Positions 40,301 to 49,830 of a stretch of 64,000 bases of DNA are shown here, in pieces. Made by a program: the position numbers and the translations under genes. Every line of letters begins with the position of its first letter. Within the stretch, counting starts at the first letter, position 1. The DNA is from Saccharum officinarum. Lineage: Eukaryota; Streptophyta; Magnoliopsida; Poales; Poaceae. The stretch lies in the NCBI GenBank assembly GCA_020631735.1, contig CM036167.1:2112988-2176987 (forward strand), given 5' to 3'. The notes under the pieces were generated by a model. That model saw only the letters and a list, made by a program, of their open reading frames with translations, was not told where the DNA came from and ran no database searches.

Positions 40301-40675
40301 TTGATGTCTAGCTACTCATGATGCTAAGGAAGATGGCAAACTTGTGATTTTCAAATGGTATCAAGCTACCAAATGGTATCGAGCTATAAAGGTTTATTCT
40401 ATACACCTTAGCATCACTTAGTAGTGCTAACCCTCCCACAAATTTCATATTTATGCATATGTGCAAGCTTGAAACCAAACCATTTGAGCACATATGTAGG
40501 GGGAGTTATCACTACCAAGTCGGATTTTATGGTGCTTATCCAAATCTTAACATAGAGCTTAAAAGTTGGATAAGTAACATTAAATCCAAAACAAGTTAGC
40601 AATTTACACTTTGTGTGAAGTGCTAGCTTGAAAAAGCTTAATTTCCATATCTTTGTAGAGTTGTCATCAATTACC
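37327..40675 (+). other. Long non-coding 3' region replacing pol in the gag-only element
   Basis: About 3.35 kb with stops in all frames and no trace of protease, integrase, RT or RNase H. It contains five PPT-like motifs (GGGGGAG at 39722, 39919, 40064, 40499 and 40681) and many copies of GTGGTATC or GGTATC (for example 39399, 39429, 39602, 39689, 40370), which resemble the first bases of the PBS. The autonomous Sirevirus has a similar but shorter region (59237-60311), so this is a Sirevirus-type 3' region. Confidence 0.75.
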
Positions 40676-40689
40676 AAAAAGGGGGAGAT
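40676..40689 (+). other. Polypurine tract of gag-only element
   Basis: AAAAAGGGGGAGAT abuts the 3' LTR start TGAAAGG at 40690. Confidence 0.9.
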
Positions 40690-43179
40690 TGAAAGGTCCT
40701 TGTTTGGTTTTGGTAATTGAGTGACAACTTAGGTGGACTAATATGTGGTTATGTGAGATACACAGGAGATTAGTCCACATGTGATGGTGTCATGAAGGAG
40801 CTCATTGCATATGAGACATGACATGGAGTCATGTGACCAAGGTGGCAAAGATCAAGATGAGGCTTGGCTCGACGGACCGGTTGCAAGTGTGAAGGGCAAG
40901 TCGGAGGCTTTGGAGCGATGGACCGTGAGGCGGTGAAGCTTGAGCAAGACTTGGCGCCGATGGACCGACGCAACGGTGAAGAGCAAGTGAGGTCAAGATC
41001 GATGGACCAAGGTCACATGATGATATGAAGTGGATCATATCATTTGTGATATGGTTGGTGCATGTGTTGCATCAATGTCGGAGGAGATGGAGTAGAATGC
41101 GCAAGGCAAAGGTATAACCTAGGGCATTTCCATTTCACCGGTCATAGGTGTGTAGAGAAGCTGATGACCGGGTTTAGGATAGATGGCCGTACTATTAAGA
41201 GGGGCAAACTTGTTTGCATATCGGTCATCTAGTGCCACTTGAGCGATCTAACTTTGCATACGTGTTAGGATCGAGTGGCGAGGCAAGTTGAGTGCCTAAT
41301 TCCTTCGATAAAATGATTATGAAAATGCTAACACACGTGCACAAGGTGGTGATCACTTGTTGGTGTTGGCACATTTGCGAAGGCGGTGGAGTTTGAGCGG
41401 TAGAGAGGGTTTGGGTTCCTCTCTCCCTCCCGCCGAGCTTGCGAGGCGGGATTCGGCGCTTTTTGGAGAAGTGAAACGCCTATTTTCTACTACGCCGGAA
41501 GTCGGAAAAGAAACGGAGGCGAACGCGGTCACAGAGGTGACCGGACGCAGCACCGGACGCTGCACCGGACGCTGCACCGGACGCGGTCACTGTGGACCAG
41601 CGCGTCCGGTCAGTGCAGCGCGGGCGTCAGGCGCGCGAGCTAGGGTTTGGCACCGGCGCGTCCGGTGACCCACGGGACCGGCGCGTCCGGTCTTGCGCCC
41701 TGAGGGAAACGAGGACGTCGGACGCGGTGCGCGTCCGGTGTCACACCATTGGACGCGTCCGGTGGTCCAGGGCGCTTACTGGACTCGCACCGGACGCGGG
41801 TACTGTGGCGTCCGGTGGTTGCGAGCAGCGCGTCCGGTGGTTGCTTCGCGGGCGCGGGTGCTGTGCGCACCGGCGCGTCCGGTGGTTCGCAGCAGCGCGT
41901 CCGGTGGGTCGTTTGACCGTTGGCACGCAGTGACCGTTGGAGGATCTAACGGACGAATTTGAATTTCGGAGGACACGCGGATGTCGGAGGGGCACCGGAC
42001 GCGGTTGAGCGCGTCCGGTGAGTTACCACCGGCGCGTCCGGTGCTCCCGCGGAAAAACGGGCAAGTGTGTGCAACGGCTCTATTTGACTGTGGGGTTATA
42101 AATAGACCTTGTGGCCGGCCTTGGCCGGCAGCTGAGCACACTTTGGCCTTGGTGGCTTATGTGGTAGTGCTTGGGAGCCCTCTAACTCACTCATGCTTGA
42201 TAGTGTTCATCGGATCGAGTGAGATAGCGATTCTAGTGCGTTGCTTGAGAGATTGCATCGTGTGGCACTAGGTGATCGTGTTGCAAGCCGGTGGTGCTTG
42301 TTACTCTTGGAGGTTGCCACCTCCTAGACGGCTTGGTGGCTTGTGGCTCCGTCGAAGCTCGCAAGAAGATTGTGCGAGGCTCCGGAGAAGCTTTGTGAGG
42401 GGGATTGTGCTCACCCCGCGGGGATCGCGAAGAGCAACTCTAGTTGATCGTGTCATTGAGCTACCACACTTTTTGGTAGGTTCTTGCGGCGCCTTTTGAC
42501 AGGCTCGGTGTGTGACCGATTAGCCGCCGAACCACGAAGTGTTGGTCGACACAACGGGGACGTAGCTTGGTGGCGACCAAGTGAACCTCGGGAGAAAATC
42601 ACCGTGTCAACATTGTCTACTCTTCTCGGTGGTTTGCCTTCGTGCAACACAAGCTTGTATTTACTTTCATATATATACTTGTGCTTGTGTAGTTGCTCTC
42701 TTAACTAGTTTGCTTGTGTAGCTTGCTAGTTGTCTTCTTGCTTGTGTAGCTAGAAGCTTCCCTTTGCGTGACTAATTTGGTTTGTGTAACCTTGTTAGTC
42801 ACATTGCTTAGTTTGTGTAGCTAAGTAGTTTGCGCTCTCTAATTTGGCTTGTGTAGCCTTGTTATTGAGCATTGCTAGTGAGCTTAGGCTTTGTGCGCTT
42901 TGCTTACTAGAATTGTGTAGGAGCTCCCTCTTGCTTGCAAAGTACTAGTGCATAGGTTTGTGTGACCTTGCTCTAGAATTGATTAGGTGAGCTCTTGGTA
43001 AGCTTAGCACCTTAGTTGCTTAATTAGGATCTTTGCAAGGTGCTAGAGAACTTAGATAGAGGGGTGTAGTCTTGGCTAGACCGTTAAGTTTAATTCCGCA
43101 TTTGTTTCGGTTAGCCAACGTGTTTAAGTTTTAGAAAGGACTATTCACCCCCCCTCTAGTCCGCCATCTCGACCCTACA
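40690..43179 (+). repeat. 3' LTR of the gag-only element
   Basis: Same length as the 5' LTR and, in all the stretches compared, the same sequence. Its TATA box is at 42097-42104. It is followed by ACTCT at 43180-43184. Confidence 0.95.
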
Positions 43180-43184
43180 ACTCT
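43180..43184 (+). repeat. Target site duplication ACTCT (right)
   Basis: Perfect match to 32927-32931. Confidence 0.95.
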
Positions 43185-43870
43185 GCGAGAGTTTATTCAG
43201 TGCTTTTCCAAGCAATGCACCGAGCTCCCTAATGTCACCGATTCGGATGTCATTGGGGCATTCATCGCTGGCACCACCTGTAGGGAGCTAGTCCATGAGT
43301 TGGGCCGCAAGTCCCCCTAAAGACGAGTGAGCTCCTGGATATCGCCACCAACTTTGCCATGAGCAAGGAGGCAGTCGGAGCCATCTTCCTCGACGCCAAG
43401 GAAAAACGGAAGGAGGAGGCCGCTGAGGGCTCCCCCTCCTAGGACCCTAAAAAGAAAAAGAAGAAAGGTAGGATGGGGAAGCAACAACATCAGAAGGATG
43501 CCCTCGTCACCACAGTGGACCGCCCCAGAGGCCCTCCTCCTAGGGCCCTGGGAGTTTTTGACGAGATGCTCAAGTAGCCATGCCCCTATCATAGAGGCCC
43601 GACGAAGCACACCCTGGAGGAGTGCACCATGATGCGCCGCTACTTCTCCTAGGGTGGTTAGCCCAAGGACGACACTGAGAAGAAGGCACTAGACGCCCAA
43701 GGGGGCGACGACCAGAACGACGGGTTCCCCGAGGTGAAGAACTGCTTCATGATCTTCTACGGTCATTCGGCGCAACTCACGACGTGCCAAATAAAGCACG
43801 AATGTTGAGAGGTCTTCACGGCGAAGACCGCCACCCCGTATTTCCTCGATTGATCTGAGGAGGCCATCAC
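43180..43870 (+). pseudogene. Tat gag, second part
   Basis: It resumes the Gag domain broken at 32931 (REFIQCFSKQCTELPNVTDSD, DVIGAFIAGTTCRELVHELG), changes frame near 43313 in a run of five C, and continues through a lysine-rich linker (KKKKKKGRMGKQQ) to CPYHRGPTKHTLEEC, the partial zinc-binding motif of Tat Gag. In-frame stops lie at 43440, 43575, 43650, 43659, 43806 and 43851. Four of these sit where CAG or CGA would be expected, and the one at 43851 where TGG would be. Confidence 0.8.
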
Positions 43871-44540
43871 GTTTGACCGTGATGACCACCTAGATCACAT
43901 CCTGAACCTGGGGCACTACCCACTCATTGTTGATCCTATCATTGGCAACACCCGACTCACTAAAGTCCTGATGGACGGGGACAGTGGCCTCAATATACTA
44001 TACGCTGAGACTCTCAACCTCATGGGGATCAATAGGTCTCGGCTATGAGTCGATGCTGCACCATTCTATGGTGTCATACTAGGAGAACATGCCACTCCTC
44101 TTGGACAAATTGATCTGCCCATCTGCTTTGGAACTCCTAATTTCAGGCGGGAAACCCTCACCTTTGAGATTGTCGGGTTCCATGGGACCGACCACGCCAT
44201 TTTAGGGCGACCATGCTACACCAAGTTTATGGCCGTCCCCAACTACACCTACCTCAAGCTGAAGATGCCCGGCCCTAGTGGCATCATCACCATCGGTTCC
44301 GCGTAGAGGCACGCCTACGAGTGCGGTGTGGCTTGCACTGAGTACGCCGAGGCCCTCTTCGAGTCAGCAGCACTGGCTATCGATTTGGAGAGGCTCTCCA
44401 AGGAGATCCCCGACCCCAAGCGCCACGTCGGTAGCTTTGAGCCGGTGAAAGAAGTCAAATTTGTCCCGCTCAGCCCCAACGACCCCGATGGCAAGGTGCT
44501 TAAGGTCAACACTGCGCTCGACCCCAAATAGGAAACAATG
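43871..44540 (+). pseudogene. Tat protease
   Basis: The motif FDRDDHLDHILNLGHYPLIVDP leads to the protease core KVLMDGDSGLNILYAETL, in which the usual DGGS is DGDS, and then HAILGRPCYTKFMAVPNYTYLKLK. In-frame stops are at 44046 (TGA), 44304 (TAG) and 44529 (TAG). The frame is otherwise continuous with RT. The enzyme would cut Gag-Pol; it cannot be made here. Confidence 0.8.
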
Positions 44541-45640
44541 CTCGTTGACTTCCTCCGCGCAAATGCTGACATGTTTGCGTGGGGTCCCTCAGACATGCCA
44601 GACATCCCGAGGGAGGTCGTCGAGCACTCCTTGGACATCCGAGCTGGCTCCAAACCGGTGAAGCAGTGGCTACACCGATTTGACGAGGAGAAATGCCGAG
44701 CCATCGGGGAGGAGGTACACAGACTTTTGGCGGCTAGATTCATCAAGGAGGTATTCCATCCTGAGTGGTTAGCTAATCCTGTGTTAGTTAAGAAGAAAAA
44801 TGGGAAGTGAAGAATGTGTGTAGATTATACCAGTTTAAATAAGGCATGTCCAAAGCACCCTTTTCCATTGCCTCGTATCGATCAAATAGTAGATTCTACC
44901 ACGAGATGTGAGTTGTTATCCTTTCTTGGCGCTTATTCCGGTTACCAGCAAATAAAGATGAAAGAGTCTGATCAGCTCGTGACTTCTTTCATCACTTCGT
45001 TTGGCATGTATTGCTACGTGACCATGCCGTTTGGCCTCAAAAACACGGGAGCCACGTACTAGCGATGTATGCTTAGTGTCTTTGGGGACCTCATCGGGCG
45101 AACCATTGAGGCATATGTAGATGATATCGTTGTCAAGTCCAGAAAAGCCAACGACCTTGTCACCGATCTATACGCAGCATTTCATTACCTCAGAGAGAAA
45201 AATATCAAGCTAAACCCCGAGAAGTGCATCTTCAGTGTACCCCAAGACATGCTCTTAGCGTTCATTGTCTCCGAGCATGGCATCGAAGCCAACCCAAAGA
45301 AGATTTCAGCCATCACTAATATGGCACCGATCCAAAACCTGAAGGGGGTACAGAAGCTCATGGGATGCCTAGCATCCCTCAGCCATTTCATATCATGCCT
45401 CGACGAAAAGGGTTTGCCCCTGTACCGCCTCCTTAAGAAATCTGAGCACTTCTCCTCGACTCCCAAGGCCCAAGAGGCCCTCGACAAGCTCAAGACACTG
45501 CTTTCCAAAGCTCCCGTCCTTGTGCCACCCTCAGAAAGAGAACCCCTCTTGCTACACATCACGACAGCCAGCCAGGTGGTCAGCGCGGCCATCATCGTCG
45601 AGCGGCAAGAGGAGGGGCACGCTCTCCTAGTCCAATGACT
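44538..45640 (+). pseudogene. Tat reverse transcriptase
   Basis: RT domains are visible in order: HRFDEEKCRAIGEEVHRLL, CVDYTSLNKACPKHPFPLPR, SGYQQIKM, TMPFGLKNTGATY and the catalytic EAYVDDIVVKS, then the thumb (VSEHGIEANPKKISAI, LMGCLASLSHFIS). Stops interrupt the single frame at 44808 (TGA in place of TGG in NGK-W-RMCVDY), 45060 (TAG) and 45636 (TGA). There is no frameshift over the whole domain. Confidence 0.85.
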
Positions 45641-46307
45641 GGTTTATTTCATCAGTGAAGTCTTGTCCGAGACCAAGACCCGGTATCCATAGATCCAGAA
45701 GCTGCTCTACGCCGTGGTTTTGGCTCGGCGCAAGCTGTGACACTACTTTGAGTCTCATCTGATAACCGTGGTCTCATCCTTCCCTCTAGGGGAGGTGATC
45801 CAAAACCGAAAAGCGATGGGTAGGATCGCCAAGTGGGCTATGGAGCTCATGGGCGACGGCCTCACCTATGTGCCCCAAAAGGCAATCAAGTCATAGATCC
45901 TTGCTGACTTCCTAGCTAAATGGACTGCATCCCAACTACCACCCACCTAGGTCCAGGCCTAATGCTAGACAATGTACTTCGATGGGTCTCTGATGAAGAC
46001 CGGAGCCATCTCCCCCCTTGGGGTTCACATGCGTTACATAATCCGGCTCCACTTTGCGACCTCTAACAATATAGCAGAATATGAGACCCTTATCAATGGC
46101 CTCCACATTGCCACCGAGCTGGGGATCAGGTGCCTCAATGTTCGAGGAGACTCACAGCTCATCGTTGATCAGGTGATGAAGGAGTCGAGCTACCATGACC
46201 CCAAGATGGAAGCTTACTGCAAGATGGTGCGGCGCCTAGAGGACAAGTTTGATGGCCTTGAGCTCAACCACGGTTCCCCCGGACATCTTCGCCAGCGACC
46301 TCTATAA
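45600..46307 (+). pseudogene. Tat tandem RNase H domains (original and acquired)
   Basis: The first domain (about 45540-45930) retains VYFISEVLSETKTRYP and LLYAVVLA but lacks a clear active site, as usual in this lineage. The second (45972-46307; MYFDGSLMKTGAISPLG, NIAEYETLINGL, NVRGDSQLIVDQVMKE) keeps the D-E-D residues, with a few residues missing after MKTGA. Two RNase H domains in a row are the mark of Tat elements. Stops at 45690, 45738, 45894, 45948, 45960 and 45966 break the frame. Confidence 0.8.
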
Positions 46308-46449
46308 GGCCTCCGTCGACTACGGGAAGCCAGAACAAGAGGGCGACCAATTGCCCGAGCTTACGCTGAGGTTGAATCCTCCAAAAGGGTCTTATCCTCC
46401 CTGACCCCCGAACCTGAGGTCATGGACGTAGAGCGACTTGACCATGACG

Positions 46450-47694
46450 ATGAACCAGATTGGCGGATCCCATACCTAGAACGTCTTGTCCAGGGGTGCT
46501 CCCCCTAGATCAGACGCAAGCACGACGGCTCGCGCAACGGGTCAAGTCATTCGTGCTGCTTGGTGGGGAACTATACAAGCGCAACGCCTCGGGAATCCTA
46601 CAGCGTTGTATTCCCACCGAGGAGGGAAGGCAATTTCTTCGGAAAATACACTCGGGGGCTTGTGGCCACCATGCAACACCACGAACACTGGTTGGGAATG
46701 CCTTCAGGCAAGGCTTCTACTGGCCAACAGCTATGGCCGATGCCACCGAGATCGTACGTTCTTGTGAGGGGTGCCAATTCTATGCATGGGAGACGCATCT
46801 CCCGACATAAGCTCTCTAGACAATTCCCATCACATGGCCCTTTGCCGTATAGGGTCTTGACCTAGTTGGGCCTCTACAAAGGGCACCCGGGGGCTACACG
46901 CACCTGCTCGTCGCCATGGAGAAGTTCTCCAAGTGGATAGAAGCTTGCCCCATCTCCAAAATCAAGTTCGAGCAGGCGGTGTCGTTCTTCACTGATATCA
47001 TCCACCGCTTCGGAGTTCGTAATTCCATCAACACCAACAACGACACGCAATTCACTAGCAGAAAATTCTTGGAGTTCTGTGACCACCACCACATCCGTGT
47101 GGACTGGTCAGTAGTGGCTCATCCAAAGACAAATGGCCAAGTCAAACGTGCGAACGACATGATTCTTTAGGGCCTAAAGCCAAGAATCTTCAACCGGTTG
47201 TACAAGTTCGGTAGAAGATGGCTCACTGAACTCCCCACAGTTATTTGGAGTTTGAGAACAACCTCAAGCCGAGCCACGGGACTAACGTCATTTTTCATGG
47301 TCTATGGGTCTGAGGCCGTCCTCCCCACTGATCTTGAATATGGCGCCCTAAGGATCAAAGCCTATGACAAACGAGGCAACCATACCACTCGTGAAGAGGC
47401 GCTGGACCAGTTAGATGAGGCCTGAGACGTTGCACTGCTACATTCAGCCAAATACCAGCAAGCTCTATGATGTTATCATTCTCGATGCATCCGAGGCCGA
47501 GCCTTCAGCGTCGGAGATTTGGTGCTGAGGCTAAGATAGTGCAACAAAGGGTGTCACAAGTTTACACCACCATGGGAAGGCCCGTTCATCATCACCAAGG
47601 TGCTAAAGCCTGGAACCTATAAGCTAGCCAACAAGAAGGGCGAGGTCTTCACCAATGCTTGGAACATCGAACAGTTATGTCGCTTTTACCCTTA
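46450..47694 (+). pseudogene. Tat integrase
   Basis: It starts in a new frame after 46307. The zinc-binding N-terminus (HSGACGHH ... CEGCQFY), the core with GLDLVGP and KWIEACPI, and the C-terminal domain (PPWEGPFIITKVLKPGTYKL) ending at FYP before 47694 are present. The usual TDNGTQF is TNNDTQF and the usual GQVERAN is GQVKRAN, so the second catalytic Asp and the catalytic Glu are both lost by G-to-A changes. Stops lie at 46807, 46861, 47168 and later. It is inactive. Confidence 0.82.
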
Positions 47695-48459
47695 AGATCC
47701 CAAGCTTTGTATATATTTTTTTATCTTGAAAGCAATAAAGAAGCGTTATTTACTTGTCACACTTTTGAGATTTAATCTGAACTCGTTGCCAGGCTCAGAA
47801 GCTTTTTTCCTTTACCGCACAACAGAGTGAGGCCTAGCCCTACCACTGGCAGAGCCGAGCCTCCGTCGGGGGCTAGGTGGGGGGAACCCCCTTAAAGTCC
47901 TGGCGTTCTTTCTTTTTTCTTTGATCATTTTTTGTAAAAAAACTCTGTCCTAAATCTCTCTCCCGTACTTTGGTGAAAAAACCGTGAAATCCGAAGGAGT
48001 AAGAGAACGAACCAAGGCCATGGTTGGTCAAGCCGTGAGACCACCTACACCCCTAGGCTACAGCACCTCCACTCTCCACTCTTCGCCTAAGGTATGACTC
48101 GTGCTCTGGAAAGACTTCACGAAGATTTGCCCAAGAACAGAACGAGAGACAAGGGTTCGGGAGACAGAACAAGAAGCGATTGTGTAACTTTCTTTTTGAG
48201 GTACCTTGCAGTGTGAATATGACAAAGTGGAAACCCCTCAGATTGAACAAACATAGTGCGGGCTCTACCTATGGCCATGGCACCCCTAAGAAACAATAAG
48301 TCACCGAGGTTAGACCGCATGTCAAGAGGCACACAAAAGTGTGGGTGCTCGAAAGAAAGTAACATGCGTCAATCACGAGCATTGTTCATTACAAAAGCCT
48401 CAAAGGGCTGCGCACTTGTTCCACCAACAAAAACTAACCTATTATATGGGCGAGACGGC
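47695..48459. other. Non-coding spacer between Tat pol and antisense ORF
   Basis: No coding signal. It includes AGCAATAAAGAAGC (47731) and a run of GCC-rich motifs (47820-47890). A spacer of this kind between the converging pol and antisense ORF is usual in this lineage. Confidence 0.5.
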
Positions 48460-49830
48460 CTAGGCTTCTTCATAGGTCAAGAGGAGGGGGACAACTTCAT
48501 CCTCGAAATGGACCGCCAAGACAGCGCCAGGAGCCTCGGTCGCGTTGACAAGCTTCTCTAGATCGGCATCGAGCATGTCAACGAAGCCCTCGCTGACGCT
48601 CTGAAGGTTGAGACTGTCATAGTGTGAGGTCATCACCGCCAGAGTACACTTCATGCCAGTATGGAGGGCGTCACACACCCGTTCACGCACACCACCGTAG
48701 AGGGCGGTAAGGTGACTCTGCAGAGAGCTGCCTGACTGCCTCCCCTCAGGAGTCTCGAGAGCGTCGTAGGTCACCCCCACAACATTTTGCAAGGCGGTGT
48801 GCTCCTTGGTCTTGGCATCCAAAGCCGTCTGCAACACAGCAGAGGTCGTGGTGGAGTTGGCCAGATCTTTCTCTAGGCCTGCTCCAAGCAAATGGGGATA
48901 AGGGAATAAGCGCTAAACAGTGACCAAAACCTGGGGATGCAGTCAAAGGAGCATTACCTTCCACTTTCTGCTTCCATTGTAGAATCTCCGCACGAGCCAC
49001 CTCGGCCGCCTGGACAGCCCGAGCCACAACACCCTCTTTAGATTGAAGCTCCGTCCTCGCCTCCGCCAGCTCGGTGCAGAGGCTCTAGGAGGTAGCGGCC
49101 TCGAGATCTGCCTCAGCCGTCAGGGCATCACGCTCAACGCTTAGCCGAGTGAGCCCTTGCTTCAACCCTTGCGTCTTCTCCACCAGGGAGGTGACTTCCC
49201 TCTGGGCCGTGGCCAGTTCCTCCTTCAGGTTGGAGCAACACACACGGAGATCCGCCGTCTCCTTGCTTTGCTCAACCAACAACCCATTCGTCCGGGCAAG
49301 GGACTCCCTCTGTTGGTTAAGCTGAGCCTGGAGACCCTCTTCTTGGCAAAGGAGCTTGGCCTTGGCCCGAGACCTCCCCTTCAGCTCCTAAGATAAAAAA
49401 AGAGCAAGTTTTAGGGCCCCATGGAAAAGCAAGGGGGGAATGACCTTATGAAAATGAAGAGAGACTCACCTCGATGGCGTGGGGGAGGTCTTTAGTAAGG
49501 ATGTAGAGCAGCGTCTGCAAGGACCGCCCAGCCAAGTTCCTGAACCCCTCAAGGACCGTCCAGTGTGCTTCCTCCTCCTCAGGGCTACCCACGAAGACAG
49601 GCGCCAGAACTTTCGTGGACCGACCCCAAAGCGAACGAGGGCCAAATTCCCCCCGACCTCCTACCCCTCCGGCGCACCTAGGGGGGCCATCTCTACGGTG
49701 CTAGACACTTCAACGTCCATCACCGCCTTCCCATGTGGCATGGGGGGCTCGTCCAAGGAAATAGTGTGAACTTCCCTCTCCTCGCTGAGACCCCTAGCTG
49801 ATCCTCCTCCTGAGGTGACGTCAAGGCACC
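48460..49830 (-). pseudogene. Tat antisense ORF, 3' part
   Basis: The minus strand encodes an alanine/glutamate-rich coiled-coil protein (LVEQSKETADLRVCC, TSLVEKTQGLKQGL, AEVARAEILQWKQKVE, LEKDLANSTTTSAVLQTAL) ending at the TAA near 48442. Introns with good sites are visible: 48957-48879 (donor GGAAG/GTAATG, acceptor GAGCAG/GCC) and about 49470-49389 (donor GAG/GTGAGT). Tat-lineage grass elements are known for such spliced antisense genes of unknown function. The solo LTR at 49831 separates it from its first half. Confidence 0.65.

Larger units (their letters stand above)
32932..43179 (+). mobile_element. Non-autonomous gag-only Ty1/copia element, Sirevirus-like, complete and young
   Basis: Two LTRs of 2490 bases (32932-35421 and 40690-43179) show no difference that I could find on reading; every open frame recurs at an exact offset of 7758. 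Each starts TGAAAGG and ends CCCTACA. The PBS follows at 35424, gag at 35473-37326, about 3.35 kb of non-coding DNA, then the polypurine tract at 40676-40689. A perfect 5-bp duplication ACTCT flanks the element. There is no protease, integrase, RT or RNase H in any frame, so mobilisation must use enzymes of an autonomous Sirevirus. It is inserted in the Gag domain of the Tat element. Confidence 0.93.

Noticed and set aside
37327..40675. Search for a degenerate pol in the gag-only element
   Set aside because: No DSG protease, HHCC/DDE integrase, YVDD or RNase H motif in any frame; the DNA resembles the Sirevirus 3' non-coding region instead.
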